64,000 nucleotides of DNA from Modestobacter sp. Leaf380 (GTDB lineage: Bacteria; Actinomycetota; Actinomycetes; Mycobacteriales; Geodermatophilaceae), in NCBI RefSeq assembly GCF_001424485.1, contig NZ_LMQC01000001.1, positions 315,755 to 379,754 on the forward strand, written 5' to 3'. The translations under genes were made by a program, and so were the position numbers. Shown in pieces: positions 1 to 8,129 of the stretch. Below the pieces are notes generated by a model that worked only from the letters and a program-made list of their open reading frames with translations, was not told where the DNA came from and made no database searches. Numbering within the stretch: the stretch's first letter is position 1; each line of letters begins with the position of its first letter.

Positions 1-547
1 CGGTGCCCAGGGCCGGAGCCAGGTCCTCGGGCCAGCGGACCCCGTCGTCCTCGGCGTCCCCGGCCAGCAGGCGACGCACGGTGAGGTCCTGCTCGGCGGA
101 GGTCAGCAACCGCGGCGGCGGGTCCCCGCGCAGCGCCGCCGCCCGGTGCAGCACGCCGAAGGCGTAGGAGTGGAAGGTGCGGGCCACGGGCTCGCGGATG
201 GTGCGTCCCACCCTGGCGGTGATCCGGGTGCGCAGCTCGGCGGCAGCCTTGCGGCTGAAGGTCAGGACCAGCACGCGTTCGGGGTCCAGCCCGGCCTCGA
301 TCCGGGCGGCGACGGCCTCTACCACCGTCGTCGTCTTGCCGGTGCCCGGGCCGGCCAGCACCAGCAGCGGCCCCCCGGCGTGGTCGACCACCGCCTGCTG
401 GGTGGGGTCCAGCACCGGGCGGGCTGCAGCGGGCGCCGGCGCACGCACCAACCGGTAGGTCGGTGCCGCCGTCGTCGTCGTGCCCCCTGCTGCCACGTCG
501 TCGATCAGACCACGCGCCACCGACAGTCCGGTGTCACCGCAGGTCAT
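1..547 (-). CDS. UvrD/Rep-type ATP-dependent helicase, N-terminal part (AdnA-like), cut by the window edge
   Basis: Reading leftward from an ATG at 547, the frame is open to the window edge and encodes about 182 residues of a superfamily 1A helicase. Visible motifs are the Q motif region (LDPTQQAVVDHAGGPLLVLAG), a Walker A loop AGPGTGKTTT near residues 63-72, and motif Ia LVLTFSRKAAAELRTRI. The rest of the motor and any C-terminal RecB-like nuclease lie outside the window. In mycobacteria the helicase-nuclease subunit AdnA sits next to an alkyltransferase-like gene, so AdnA (double-strand break end resection) is the best guess. The ATG overlaps the stop of the upstream ATL gene as ATGA, which supports this start and translational coupling. 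Helicase identity is secure; AdnA assignment is inference. Confidence 0.8.
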   Translation of the reverse strand, partial: MTCGDTGLSVARGLIDDVAAGGTTTTAAPTYRLVRAPAPAAARPVLDPTQQAVVDHAGGPLLVLAGPGTGKTTTVVEAVAARIEAGLDPERVLVLTFSRKAAAELRTRITARVGRTIREPVARTFHSYAFGVLHRAAALRGDPPPRLLTSAEQDLTVRRLLAGDAEDDGVRWPEDLAPALGT

Positions 548-846
548 CGTCCCGGGTCGGGCCAGCCCACCGCAGCCAGGTCCACCCGGTTCCCGCGCAC
601 CGGCACGCCCTCGGATGCCAGCAGCTCCAGCTGACGGACCCGGACCGGCTCCGCCGCGGTGCCGTCGGCCCGCACCACCCGGTACCAGGGCACGGCCGCA
701 CCGCCCTGGGACAGCGCGCGGGCGACCCGCCGGGGACCCACCCCGACGAGCCGCCCGATGGCGCCGTACGTGCTGACCCGACCGGGCGGGATCGCCTCGA
801 CCGCGTCGAAGACCGCCTCGTCGACGTCCGCCGACGGGCCGGTCAC
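544..846 (-). CDS. Alkyltransferase-like protein (ATL, MGMT C-terminal domain fold)
   Basis: This 100-residue protein is the isolated DNA-binding domain of O6-alkylguanine-DNA alkyltransferases. It has the winged-helix segment PPGRVSTYGAIGRLVGVG and the arginine-finger region PRRVARALS. In active MGMT the acceptor site reads PCHR; here it reads PWYR, with Trp in place of the acceptor Cys. That substitution defines ATL proteins, which bind O6-alkylguanine and flag it for nucleotide excision repair rather than reversing it. Start is GTG. The gene overlaps the downstream helicase by ATGA and follows the membrane-protein gene by 4 nt, so the three are probably one minus-strand transcript. Mycobacteria have a similar gene (Rv3204) at this place. 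Confidence 0.88.
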   Translation of the reverse strand: MTGPSADVDEAVFDAVEAIPPGRVSTYGAIGRLVGVGPRRVARALSQGGAAVPWYRVVRADGTAAEPVRVRQLELLASEGVPVRGNRVDLAAVGWPDPGR

Positions 847-850
847 CGGG

Positions 851-1909
851 TCACCCGACGTAGTCGCTGTTCTCCAGCCACCAGTTGTAGAGGTCGGCGA
901 CCTCGGTCTGCGAGGTGCCCGGGGTCTGGACCAGGCCCTCGACCAGGAACTCGTCGTCGGTCCAGATCAGGTAGACGCTGCCGTTGTCGGCGATGCCGCA
1001 GGCGATCTGCCCACCGGGGACGGTGCCGCGCACCCAGGTGCCGCTGCCGGTCGTGGTGGTGCAGTCCTGGCCGTCGGCGATCGGCTGCAGGCCCTGGCCG
1101 GAGGCGTCGGCCTGGAACACCGAGTCCAGGGTGCCCTGGTCCGGGTACAGGTAGAAGCTCGCCCCCGAGGGGCCGGGCTGGGTGTCGGCCGGGCCGCAGT
1201 CGGCGGCCGCGGTGGCACCGTCGGAGGGCAGGTCACCGGCGACGCAGTCGGAGAAGTCCGGAGGCAGCTGGGCGATCAGCTCGTCGTCGCCGTCCGACGT
1301 GGGCGCCGAGGAGCTCGAGGACGAGCTGCTCGACGACGACTCCGAGGACGGCGACGCGCTCGTCGTGCCGGCCGAGGACGTGGTCGGGTCGGCGACCGGG
1401 GTGGGGTCGTCGTCACCGCCGAGGGTGAAGAAGAGCAGCGCCGCGACCGCGATGACCACGACCAGCCCGGCCACGCCGGCGATGACCAGGTTCCGCTTGC
1501 CACCACCACCAGCGGGGCCCTGGGGGCCACCGCCGTAGGGACCACCAGGACCGCCGGGCCCGGCGGGTCCACCGGGGCCGCCGTAGCCGGGCGCCGCGAA
1601 CTGTCCAGGCTGGCCGGGCTGGCCCGGCATGCCGTAGCCGCCCACGGGCTGGCCGAACTGCTGGGTCGGGGGCTGACCGCCCGGGGCCGGCTGACCGGAC
1701 TGGCCGGGCTGCTGGCCGAACTGCTGGGTCGGCTGCTGACCCCACCCGCCCTGCGGGCCAGGTGCCTGCGGACCCGGGCCCTGCTGACCGGGGCCCTGCT
1801 GGCCGAAGACCTCGGTGGGCTGGTCGCCACCGGGAGCGGGCTGCCCGTAGGGCGGCTGACCACCGGCCGGGCGGCCGTGGGGGTTGTCGCCGAAGGGCGG
1901 CTGACTCAT
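851..1909 (-). CDS. Gly/Pro/Gln-rich single-pass membrane protein with extracytoplasmic domain
   Basis: The product of about 352 residues has three parts. The first ~155 residues are low complexity, rich in Gly, Pro and Gln, with recurring TQQFGQ and QPGQ units. One transmembrane helix follows (NLVIAGVAGLVVVIAVAALL), then DDDPTP and a Ser-rich linker of about 45 residues, and a folded C-terminal domain of ~130 residues with several cysteines. The likely topology is N-in, C-out. The ATG at 1909 is preceded by GGAGGTCACACCC, a good ribosome site; an upstream in-frame start at 1984 has no such signal. Similar N-terminal tails occur in actinobacterial Ser/Thr-kinase-associated envelope proteins, but no family was recognised for the C-terminal domain. 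Confidence 0.75.
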   Translation of the reverse strand: MSQPPFGDNPHGRPAGGQPPYGQPAPGGDQPTEVFGQQGPGQQGPGPQAPGPQGGWGQQPTQQFGQQPGQSGQPAPGGQPPTQQFGQPVGGYGMPGQPGQPGQFAAPGYGGPGGPAGPGGPGGPYGGGPQGPAGGGGKRNLVIAGVAGLVVVIAVAALLFFTLGGDDDPTPVADPTTSSAGTTSASPSSESSSSSSSSSSSAPTSDGDDELIAQLPPDFSDCVAGDLPSDGATAAADCGPADTQPGPSGASFYLYPDQGTLDSVFQADASGQGLQPIADGQDCTTTTGSGTWVRGTVPGGQIACGIADNGSVYLIWTDDEFLVEGLVQTPGTSQTEVADLYNWWLENSDYVG

Positions 1910-2020
1910 GGGTGTGACCTCCAGCTGGGGACGTGTGCCGCCACGCAGCGTAGGGCCCACCTGCGGTCCCGTCGCGTCACGCAACCTCTCTCGCGCGCCG
2001 CCCCGACCCGTCCGAGGGGG

Positions 2021-2590
2021 TCAGCCCCGGCGGCCCCAGCGGGCCAGCAGCCGGGTCTGCGGGTCGGCGTCGGCCGGCACGGCGACCGGCTCACCGGCAT
2101 GCGCGGGCGGGCCGTCGGGCACCCCGCGCAGCTCGCTCACCAGCAGCGCAGCCGACACCAGCTCGCCGTCCAGCTCGGTGTCCCCGCCGGTGGCCCGGGC
2201 GACGTCCCAGGCGTGGACGGTGAGGTCGGTGGTGAGCTCGACGAGCAGGTCGGTGGCCGGGCCCCCGTCGGCCAGCGTCGCGTCCAGCGCGTCGGGCTGG
2301 GCCGCGGCGGTGAGCGCGTGGTCCGCGGCGTCCTCCCACGACCCCAGCGGGTCGCCGTCGAGCAGCTCCTCGGTGCCGACCGGCAGCGCGGACCCCGCCG
2401 CCGTGGCCCCGGCGAGCAGGGCGGGCACCAGCAACTGCTGGCGGGTGGCGTGGGCGACCAGGTCGGCGACGGTCCAGCCCGGGAGCACGACGGCGTCCCA
2501 GCCGCCGGCCTCCACGGCGTCCACCCGGTCGGTGAACTGGGCCTGGGCCCGTTGCAGTCGCTCGATCAGCTCGGCCTGGGTGCGGTCCAC
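2021..2590 (-). CDS. TIGR03086-like / mycothiol-dependent DinB-superfamily protein
   Basis: The 189-residue protein matches actinobacterial maleylpyruvate-isomerase N-terminal-like (DinB/MDMPI) proteins. It begins with a long helix RTQAELIERLQRAQAQF, has the WTVADLVAHATRQ helix that carries a metal-ligand His, and the second signature LTTDLTVHAWDVARATG with another conserved His. Family members are metal-dependent and often use mycothiol as co-substrate; the substrate here is unknown. Start is GTG at 2590 with a weak ribosome site. It lies 70 nt after moeZ, with a strong terminator between, so it is probably transcribed separately. Confidence 0.78.
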   Translation of the reverse strand: MDRTQAELIERLQRAQAQFTDRVDAVEAGGWDAVVLPGWTVADLVAHATRQQLLVPALLAGATAAGSALPVGTEELLDGDPLGSWEDAADHALTAAAQPDALDATLADGGPATDLLVELTTDLTVHAWDVARATGGDTELDGELVSAALLVSELRGVPDGPPAHAGEPVAVPADADPQTRLLARWGRRG

Positions 2591-2607
2591 GACCCCAGTG
2601 AAACGAA

Positions 2608-2638
2608 CGGGACCCGGCCCCCTGGGGGCCGGGTCCCG
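2608..2638 (-). terminator. Intrinsic terminator downstream of moeZ
   Basis: A perfect 15-bp inverted repeat (cgggacccggccccc and its complement) separated by a single base sits 23 nt past the moeZ stop. In RNA the innermost pairs would open to give a normal loop. There is no U tract, which is usual for actinobacterial terminators. Confidence 0.8.
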
Positions 2639-2660
2639 TCGCGACGAGCGAGGGCGGTGC

Positions 2661-3821
2661 TCAGTAGGTCGGCAGCGCCTTGTCGATGCGGGTCGCCCAC
2701 GCGGTGACGCCGCCCTGCACGTGCACGGCGTCGGAGAAGCCGGCGGCCTTGACCGCGGCCAGCGCCTCGGCCGAGCGGACCCCGGTCTTGCAGTGCAGCA
2801 CGATCGGCTTGTCCTGCGGCAGCGAGGACAGCGCCCGGCCGGAGAGGATCTCGTCCTTGGGCACCAGGCGGGCGCCGGGGATGGAGACGATCTCGTACTC
2901 GTTGGGCTCCCGGACGTCGATCAGCTCGAAGTCCTTGCCGGCGTCCATCATGTCCTTGAGCTCGTCGACGGTGATCGTCGAGCCGGCGGCGGCCTCCTGG
3001 GCCTCCACGGACACGACGCCGCAGAACGCCTCGTAGTCGATGAGCCCGGTGATCGGCTCCGCCTCGGGGTCCTTGCGGACCTTGATGGTGCGGAAGGTCA
3101 TCTCCAGGGCGTCGTAGACCATCAGCCGGCCCAGCAGGGTGTCCCCGATGCCGGTGATGAGCTTGACGGCCTCGGTGGCCTGGATGGCGCCGATGGTCGC
3201 GCACAGCACGCCCAGGACGCCGCCCTCGGCGCACGAGGGCACCATCCCCGGCGGCGGCGGGACCGGGTACAGGTCGCGGTAGTTCGGGCCGTGCTCGGCC
3301 CAGAACACCGACACCTGGCCGTCGAACCGGTAGATGGAGCCCCAGACGTAGGGCTTGCCCAGCAGCACGCACGCGTCGTTCACCAGGTAGCGGGTGGCGA
3401 AGTTGTCGGTGCCGTCGACGATGAGGTCGTACTGGCTGAAGATCTCCGCGACGTTCTCCGAGTCCAGCCGCGTCTCGTGCAGCCGCACGTCGATGAGCGG
3501 GTTGATCTCCTTGACCGAGTCACGCGCGCTCTCGGCCTTGGACCGGCCGACGTCGGACTGCCCGTGGATGATCTGGCGCTGCAGGTTGGACTCGTCGACG
3601 GTGTCGAACTCGACGATGCCCAGGGTGCCGACACCGGCCGCGGCGAGGTACATGAGGACCGGGGAACCCAGCCCGCCGGCGCCGACCGCGAGGACCTTGG
3701 CGTTCTTGAGGCGCTTCTGCCCGTCCATCCCGACGTCGGGGATGATCAGGTGGCGGCTGTAGCGGCGGACCTCGTCGATCGACAGGTCGGCGGCGGGCTC
3801 CACCAGGGGTGGCAACGACAC
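2661..3821 (-). CDS. moeZ: Adenylyltransferase/sulfurtransferase MoeZ (MoeB-rhodanese fusion)
   Basis: MoeZ adenylates the C-terminus of small sulfur-carrier proteins (MoaD- or ThiS-like) and loads sulfur on them, for molybdopterin, thiamine or cysteine synthesis. The 386 residues contain an E1-like ThiF domain with nucleotide loop GAGGLGSP (residues ~47-54), the NLQRQI segment, VDGTDNF, and MVPSCAEGGVLG. A C-terminal rhodanese domain starts near residue 285 with IDVREPNEYE and the active-site loop HCKTGVRS (Cys ~344). Length and fusion match mycobacterial MoeB1/MoeZ. Start is GTG, preceded by GAGGAGCG. The neighbours, DUF3152 upstream and the repair genes beyond, have the same order as in M. 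tuberculosis. Confidence 0.93.
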   Translation of the reverse strand: MSLPPLVEPAADLSIDEVRRYSRHLIIPDVGMDGQKRLKNAKVLAVGAGGLGSPVLMYLAAAGVGTLGIVEFDTVDESNLQRQIIHGQSDVGRSKAESARDSVKEINPLIDVRLHETRLDSENVAEIFSQYDLIVDGTDNFATRYLVNDACVLLGKPYVWGSIYRFDGQVSVFWAEHGPNYRDLYPVPPPPGMVPSCAEGGVLGVLCATIGAIQATEAVKLITGIGDTLLGRLMVYDALEMTFRTIKVRKDPEAEPITGLIDYEAFCGVVSVEAQEAAAGSTITVDELKDMMDAGKDFELIDVREPNEYEIVSIPGARLVPKDEILSGRALSSLPQDKPIVLHCKTGVRSAEALAAVKAAGFSDAVHVQGGVTAWATRIDKALPTY

Positions 3822-3918
3822 GAGCGCTCCTCGGGGTGGTCGATCCCGGCCGGTGACCGGGTTCCTGTGCTGACCAACAGCCTGACAGGTCCCCCTCTTC
3901 CCTCCCGGCGCGGTGCAC

Positions 3919-5046
3919 TCAGGGGGAGGGCCAGGCGTTCTTCTGGCATCCCTCCAGGCCCAGGGTCTGCTGCTGCATCACCGGGGCGAGCTGACCGGGC
4001 CCGGGGCAGGGCTGGTGCCCGTTGCCCAGCGCGTGGCCGACCTCGTGGTTGACCACGTACTGCCGGTAGGTGGCGATGTCGCCCTCGTAGTCGGGGACGG
4101 CGGTCTCCCAGCGGGCCAGGTTGATGACGGCCCGCTCGCCGTAGCGGCAGGAGGTGTACCCGCCGGTGCCCACGCCCGGGCAGTAGGTCTCCATGCTGCC
4201 CGGGCTGACCAGGCTGACCCGGAAGTCGTAGTCCCCGGCGGCCGCCTCGGCGGCACCGACCCGCTGGAAGCTCATCGCCCCGCCGCTGCCCCAGGACCGC
4301 GGGTCGCCCAGGGTGGCCTCGACCGCGGCGGCGAACCCGGCGCCGTCGACACCGATGCCGTCCTCCACCTCGACGACGAAGCGCTCCAGCGGACCGCTGC
4401 CGTAGACCTGCGAGGAACCGTCGACGACGGACACGGTGCCCGCGCCGGTCTCCACGTAGCTGGCCGGTCCGGTCGTGGCGGGGAGCTCGGTGGGGTTCGC
4501 GTCGCCCTCGGCGGGCGCCGGCTCCGGGGTCGCCGCGACCGTCGGGGTGGCCGGGGCCCGGCCGGGCTCCAGCGCGGCGGCCAGTCCGGAGGCCGAGGCG
4601 GCGGCCGACGTGGCGGTGTCCGAGGCGGGGCCGCCCTCGGTCCCGGTGACGGCGACGTCGACCACGGTGAGCACGGTGAGCACCGCCAGCAGCGGGACGG
4701 CGTAGGCCCGCCAGCCCCACCGGCTGGCGAAGGCGGCCCACCGGCCGTGCGCTCCGCTGCCGACCGGCGCGCCGGGCCGACGGCGGCGTCGCCCCACCGG
4801 GTCCCGGCGGGCGACCAGCGGGCCGGTCGTCGTCCGCAGCCCGGTGTCGGGCAGCGGACGCGGCAGGGGCTCGGGGACGCGGGTGGACCGGGACCGCCGG
4901 GACTGCGGCGGGCGCGGTCCCACGAGGGGACGGTCCCCCACCGGACGCCGGGCGGCGAGGGGTGCCGCCGGGTCCTGTCGACGGCCGACCGGGGGGTCGA
5001 CGTCGTGGTCCGGGCGGGTCACACCGGCCAGGTTCTCACGGGCCAC
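3919..5046 (-). CDS. DUF3152 membrane-anchored zincin-like protein
   Basis: The 375-residue protein has a long Arg/Pro-rich cytoplasmic N-terminus (~1-108), one transmembrane helix (AYAVPLLAVLTVLTVVDVAV), an Ala/Pro/Thr linker, and an extracytoplasmic domain of ~190 residues. That domain ends with HEVGHALGNGH, a perfect HExxHxxxxxH metzincin-type zinc motif followed by a CPGPG loop. DUF3152 is conserved in actinobacteria, including the gene beside moeZ in M. tuberculosis (Rv3207c). A secreted metalloprotease is a reasonable inference; the substrate is unknown. Four Cys in the mature domain could form disulfides. Start GTG at 5046 has GGGAGGG 6 nt upstream. Confidence 0.85.
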   Translation of the reverse strand: MARENLAGVTRPDHDVDPPVGRRQDPAAPLAARRPVGDRPLVGPRPPQSRRSRSTRVPEPLPRPLPDTGLRTTTGPLVARRDPVGRRRRRPGAPVGSGAHGRWAAFASRWGWRAYAVPLLAVLTVLTVVDVAVTGTEGGPASDTATSAAASASGLAAALEPGRAPATPTVAATPEPAPAEGDANPTELPATTGPASYVETGAGTVSVVDGSSQVYGSGPLERFVVEVEDGIGVDGAGFAAAVEATLGDPRSWGSGGAMSFQRVGAAEAAAGDYDFRVSLVSPGSMETYCPGVGTGGYTSCRYGERAVINLARWETAVPDYEGDIATYRQYVVNHEVGHALGNGHQPCPGPGQLAPVMQQQTLGLEGCQKNAWPSP

Positions 5047-5107
5047 GGGGCCCTCCCGTGACCACCGACGGGCGGGCGGCGTGTCGGACCGTCCCGTCCC
5101 ACTCGTC

Positions 5108-6247
5108 TCACCGGACCCGTCCGGCGGCCTCCTCGAGCAGCCCCAGGACGGCGCGGGCGGTGTCCTCGGGGGCCTCGGTCATGGCGACGTGGCCGATGCC
5201 CGGTTGCAGCTGCAGCCGGGCGTCGGGCAGCGCCAGCGCCAGCCGGGGCGCCAGCCGCGGGTCGACCAGCTTGTCCTCCGCGCCCCACACGACCAGCGCC
5301 GGGACGTCGACGGACCGGGCCGCCCGCCAGGCGTTGGCCCGCCCGACCCGCAGGTAGGAGGTCATCAGACCGCGCATGCTGCGGGTCAGGGCCCGCCCGG
5401 CCCAGGGCTGCCCGTCCCGCTGGCGCATCTCCTGGACCGCCTCGGCGAACCGGGTCGCCGGGACCCGGGCCGGGTCGCCGAACACCATGGCGAGCATCCC
5501 GCGCACCCGCTCCTCCGGGGTGCCCAGGGCGATGCGCTTCTCCGCCAGCGTGGGGATGCCCGGGAGCAGCAGCAGCGCGATGGCCCGGTCGAAGGCCGGG
5601 GGCACCCGGTAGACCGGCATCGCCGGGGACACCAGCGTCAGGGTGGCCACCAGGTCCCGGCGCCGGGCGGTGGCCAGCAGCCCGACGAGGCCGCCCAGGG
5701 AGTTGCCCAGCAGGTGCACCGGTGCGCCCTGGCCGGGGCCGGGCCGGTCGCGCACCCACTCCAGCGTCGCGACGACGGCGCTCACGTGGTCGGCGATGGA
5801 CCAGCCGCCCCGGGCGGGCGGCTCGGACTGGCCGAACCCGGGCAGGTCGATGGCGAACCCCTCGCAGCGCACCGCCAGCAGGCCGGCGAGGTCGGTCCAG
5901 TTGGTCGCCGCGCCACCCAGGCCGTGCACGTAGAGCGCGCGCTCCCGCGGGGCGTCGTCGGCGGGCCCGTCCAGCGGTCCGGTCCACGGGGTGTGCCGCA
6001 GGTACAGCGGGATGCCGTCGACCTCCACCTCGCTGCCCGGCCAGGCGGGCGTGGACTCGCTCAGCGGGGGCAGCGGCACGGTCGACAGCACCGCGGGACG
6101 GGGCTCCCCCACGCCGGGCGCCCCGGTGTCGGGGCCGGCCTGGGTGCCGGCGCCGAGGTCGTCGTCCCCCGGGCCGGGGAGGACGTCGCGGGCGGGGGCG
6201 TCGGCGGGCCGCCGGGCGTCGGGCACCCGGCGACGGTAGTCCGTCAC
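5108..6247 (-). CDS. Alpha/beta-hydrolase fold protein
   Basis: The core (residues ~110-375) is a classical alpha/beta hydrolase: oxyanion region HGLGGAATNW, strand IDLPGFGQSEPP, nucleophile elbow LLGNSLGGL (Ser in GNSLG), late acid region VVWGAEDKLVDP, and catalytic His in GIGHVAMTEAPE. About 100 N-terminal residues are Pro/Gly-rich and poorly structured. The open frame runs to 6598, across the divergent TetR gene, so I place the start at GTG 6247, which leaves 49 nt between the two divergent starts; no clear ribosome site marks it, so the N-terminus is uncertain. It may be regulated by the neighbouring TetR protein. Substrate unknown. Confidence 0.78.
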   Translation of the reverse strand: MTDYRRRVPDARRPADAPARDVLPGPGDDDLGAGTQAGPDTGAPGVGEPRPAVLSTVPLPPLSESTPAWPGSEVEVDGIPLYLRHTPWTGPLDGPADDAPRERALYVHGLGGAATNWTDLAGLLAVRCEGFAIDLPGFGQSEPPARGGWSIADHVSAVVATLEWVRDRPGPGQGAPVHLLGNSLGGLVGLLATARRRDLVATLTLVSPAMPVYRVPPAFDRAIALLLLPGIPTLAEKRIALGTPEERVRGMLAMVFGDPARVPATRFAEAVQEMRQRDGQPWAGRALTRSMRGLMTSYLRVGRANAWRAARSVDVPALVVWGAEDKLVDPRLAPRLALALPDARLQLQPGIGHVAMTEAPEDTARAVLGLLEEAAGRVR

Positions 6248-6263
6248 CGCTGCAGCGCACCGG

Positions 6264-6278
6264 GGCGGTGAACCCGCC
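6264..6278. promoter_or_regulatory. Candidate operator between divergent hydrolase and TetR genes
   Basis: A hyphenated dyad, ggcgg-tgaac-ccgcc, lies in the 49-bp gap between the two divergent starts and just upstream of the TetR -10 element. Position suggests autoregulation by the TetR protein. The arms are short and GC-only, so chance cannot be excluded. Confidence 0.3.
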
Positions 6279-6280
6279 GG

Positions 6281-6286
6281 TAACAT
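6281..6286 (+). promoter_or_regulatory. -10 element (TAACAT) of the tetR-like gene
   Basis: TAACAT ends 10 nt before the ATG at 6297. A transcript starting ~7 nt after it would have a leader of only a few bases, without a ribosome site. Confidence 0.5.
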
Positions 6287-6296
6287 CTGCCGGGCC

Positions 6297-6974
6297 ATGC
6301 AGCCGACGCGACCGACCTCCCCCGCCCCGAGCCAGGCCGCCGCGGCCGCCCGGCGCACCTCCCGGCTGCCCCGGGGCGCCCGTCGGCTGCAGCTGCTGCA
6401 CGCCGCCCAGGAGGTCTTCGTCGCGCAGGGGTTCCACGCCGCGGCGATGGACGACATCGCCGTCCGGGCCGGGGTCAGCAAGCCCGTGCTGTACCAGCAC
6501 TTCCCGGGCAAGCGGGAGCTGTACCTGGCGCTGCTGGAGCAGCAGGTGGGCGAGCTGACCGAGCGGGTCCGCCAGGCGATGAGCGGCACCGACGACAACC
6601 GGACCCGCGTCGACGGCGCCGTCGGTGCCTACTTCGACTTCATCGACGCCGACGGCGAGGCCTTCCGGCTGGTGTTCGAGTCCGACCTGCGCAACGACGA
6701 GGAGGTGCGCCGGGTCGTGGACCAGGGCGCCCGGGCCTGCGTCGAGGCGATCGCCGAGGTGATCGAGGCCGACACCGGCGTCGACGCCGAGCGGGCGCAG
6801 CTGCTGGCCTCGGGCATGACCGGCCTGCTGGAGACCAGCGCCCGCTGGTGGCTGCCGCGCAAGGGCACCGTCTCCCGCGACGAGGCGGTCGCACTGGTGA
6901 GCTCGCTGGCCTGGCGCGGCATCTCCGGGTTCCCGCGCATCGGCGACGACGACCACCCGACACCCACCGCCTGA
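6297..6974 (+). CDS. TetR-family transcriptional regulator
   Basis: The 225-residue protein has an N-terminal TetR DNA-binding domain: helix 1 GARRLQLLHAAQEVF, then AAMDDIAVRAGVSKPVLYQHF with the recognition helix VSKPVLYQHF, and KRELYLALL. The C-terminal ligand domain is all-helical with conserved YFDFIDADGEAFRLVFESD. It matches the TetR gene that lies beside DUF3107 in mycobacteria (Rv3208), described there as a cell-envelope-related regulator in related species; I use only the position as support. The downstream gene is DUF3107 with its own promoter. The ligand is unknown. Confidence 0.9.
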   Translation: MQPTRPTSPAPSQAAAAARRTSRLPRGARRLQLLHAAQEVFVAQGFHAAAMDDIAVRAGVSKPVLYQHFPGKRELYLALLEQQVGELTERVRQAMSGTDDNRTRVDGAVGAYFDFIDADGEAFRLVFESDLRNDEEVRRVVDQGARACVEAIAEVIEADTGVDAERAQLLASGMTGLLETSARWWLPRKGTVSRDEAVALVSSLAWRGISGFPRIGDDDHPTPTA

Positions 6975-7064
6975 GCCACCGCCCGAAGCCACCGCCACAG
7001 CCCGCCGGGGATCCCGTTCGCTGAGGGCGCACCCCGGTCGGGGGCCAGGCCGCGCGGGCTCGGC

Positions 7065-7070
7065 TAGCGT
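7065..7070 (+). promoter_or_regulatory. -10 element (TAGCGT) upstream of the DUF3107 gene
   Basis: TAGCGT in the 159-bp gap after tetR gives an expected start near 7077 and a leader of about 57 nt that contains TGAGGAGG before the GTG start. No convincing -35 was seen. Confidence 0.45.
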
Positions 7071-7133
7071 CGTCGGTGAGCAGCCGTCACCACCCGCCAG
7101 ACGTGCAGCCAGACCTGAGGAGGCATCTCCAGC

Positions 7134-7370
7134 GTGGAAGTCAAGATCGGTGTCCAGCACTCCCCCCGCGAGCTCGTCATCGACAGCCCGAAGACCCCTG
7201 ACGAGATCGCGGCCGAGGTTTCCGCGGCGATGTCCTCGTCCAAGGACGGCCTGCTGACCCTCGTCGACGAGCGCGGCCGCCGCGTCGTCGTGCCGGTCGA
7301 CCGGATCGCCTACGTCGAGATCGCCGAGGCCGACACCCGCCGCGTCGGGTTCATCGCCGGCGGCAACTGA
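7134..7370 (+). CDS. DUF3107 small conserved protein (TB9.4-like)
   Basis: A 78-residue acidic cytoplasmic protein that starts VEVKIGVQHSPRELVIDS and ends VRRVGFIAGGN-like (TRRVGFIAGGN). The family is restricted to actinobacteria and corresponds to M. tuberculosis Rv3208A/TB9.4; it has no known function. The GTG start is preceded by GAGGAGG about 11 nt upstream. A perfect hairpin terminator follows directly, so it is a single-gene transcript. Confidence 0.9.
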   Translation: MEVKIGVQHSPRELVIDSPKTPDEIAAEVSAAMSSSKDGLLTLVDERGRRVVVPVDRIAYVEIAEADTRRVGFIAGGN

Positions 7371-7380
7371 CACCAGCACC

Positions 7381-7420
7381 CCGACGGGGCCCGGGACCAC
7401 ACGGTCCCGGGCCCCGTCGG
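7381..7420 (+). terminator. Intrinsic terminator after the DUF3107 gene
   Basis: A perfect 18-bp stem (7381-7398 with 7403-7420) closes a loop of acac, 10 nt after the stop. It can work on both strands, and the next gene converges from the right. Confidence 0.88.
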
Positions 7421-7460
7421 CGTCGGTGGGGTCCTCCCTGGGTCCCTGTGTCCGTGGGGA

Positions 7461-8129
7461 TCAGGGGTTGAGGCCCAGGGCCTGCATCCGGACGGTGTGC
7501 CCGGCGGTGATCCGGCCGATGAGCTCGGCGACGCCGTTGAGCGACCCGCTGCCGGTGATCAGCAGCTCGCCCAGCCCGTCGCGCTCGGCGATGACCGCCT
7601 GCGACTGGGTCAGCGCCTCACCGACCAGGCGGCGCGCCCACAGCGCGAGCCGGCCGGCGACGGCGCGGTCGGCGACGATCGCGGCCCGCACCTCCCGGAC
7701 GGCGAAGTCGGCGTGGCCGCTGTCCTCCAACACCTCCAGGACCAGGTCGCGGTCCTCCGCGGGCAGGAAGGCCGCGACCTCGCGGTAGAAGTCGGTGGCC
7801 AGACCGTCGCCCACGAAGGCCTTGACCAGGCCCTCCAGCCAGGTGCCGGCCCGGGTCGAGTCGTGGAAGGCGTCCAGCGGCGCGACGAACGGGGCCATCG
7901 CGTCGGCCGGGGCGACCCCCAGCTCGCGCAGCCGCGCGGACAGCCGCTCGTGGTGGGTGATCTCGGCGGCCGCCATCCGGGCCAGGGCTGCCCGGCCCTC
8001 CAGCGTGGGGGCCAGGCGGGCGTCCTCGGCGAGTCGGTCGAAGGCGGTCAGCTCGGCGTAGGCCAGCACCCCGAGCAGGTCCACCACGGCGGCCGGGTCG
8101 ACGGTGCTGGGCTCGGCGGCGGTCGTCAA
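7461..8129 (-). CDS. Ferritin-like-fold protein (tRNA-hydroxylase-like, Rv3210c family)
   Basis: An all-helical protein of about 222 residues with ferritin-like metal-ligand motifs: ELTAFDRLAED in helix 1, AEITHHERLSARL (ExxH) in helix 2, EVLEDSGHADFAV and the late AVIAERDGLGELL. This suggests a di-iron carboxylate centre; relatives include MiaE-like tRNA hydroxylases and uncharacterised actinobacterial proteins next to rhlE. The ATG at 8144 has no ribosome site, but the sequence it covers, GGAGGGGC, is an excellent one 8 nt before TTG at 8129, so TTG is taken as the start. It is divergent from rhlE. Confidence 0.82.
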   Translation of the reverse strand: MTTAAEPSTVDPAAVVDLLGVLAYAELTAFDRLAEDARLAPTLEGRAALARMAAAEITHHERLSARLRELGVAPADAMAPFVAPLDAFHDSTRAGTWLEGLVKAFVGDGLATDFYREVAAFLPAEDRDLVLEVLEDSGHADFAVREVRAAIVADRAVAGRLALWARRLVGEALTQSQAVIAERDGLGELLITGSGSLNGVAELIGRITAGHTVRMQALGLNP

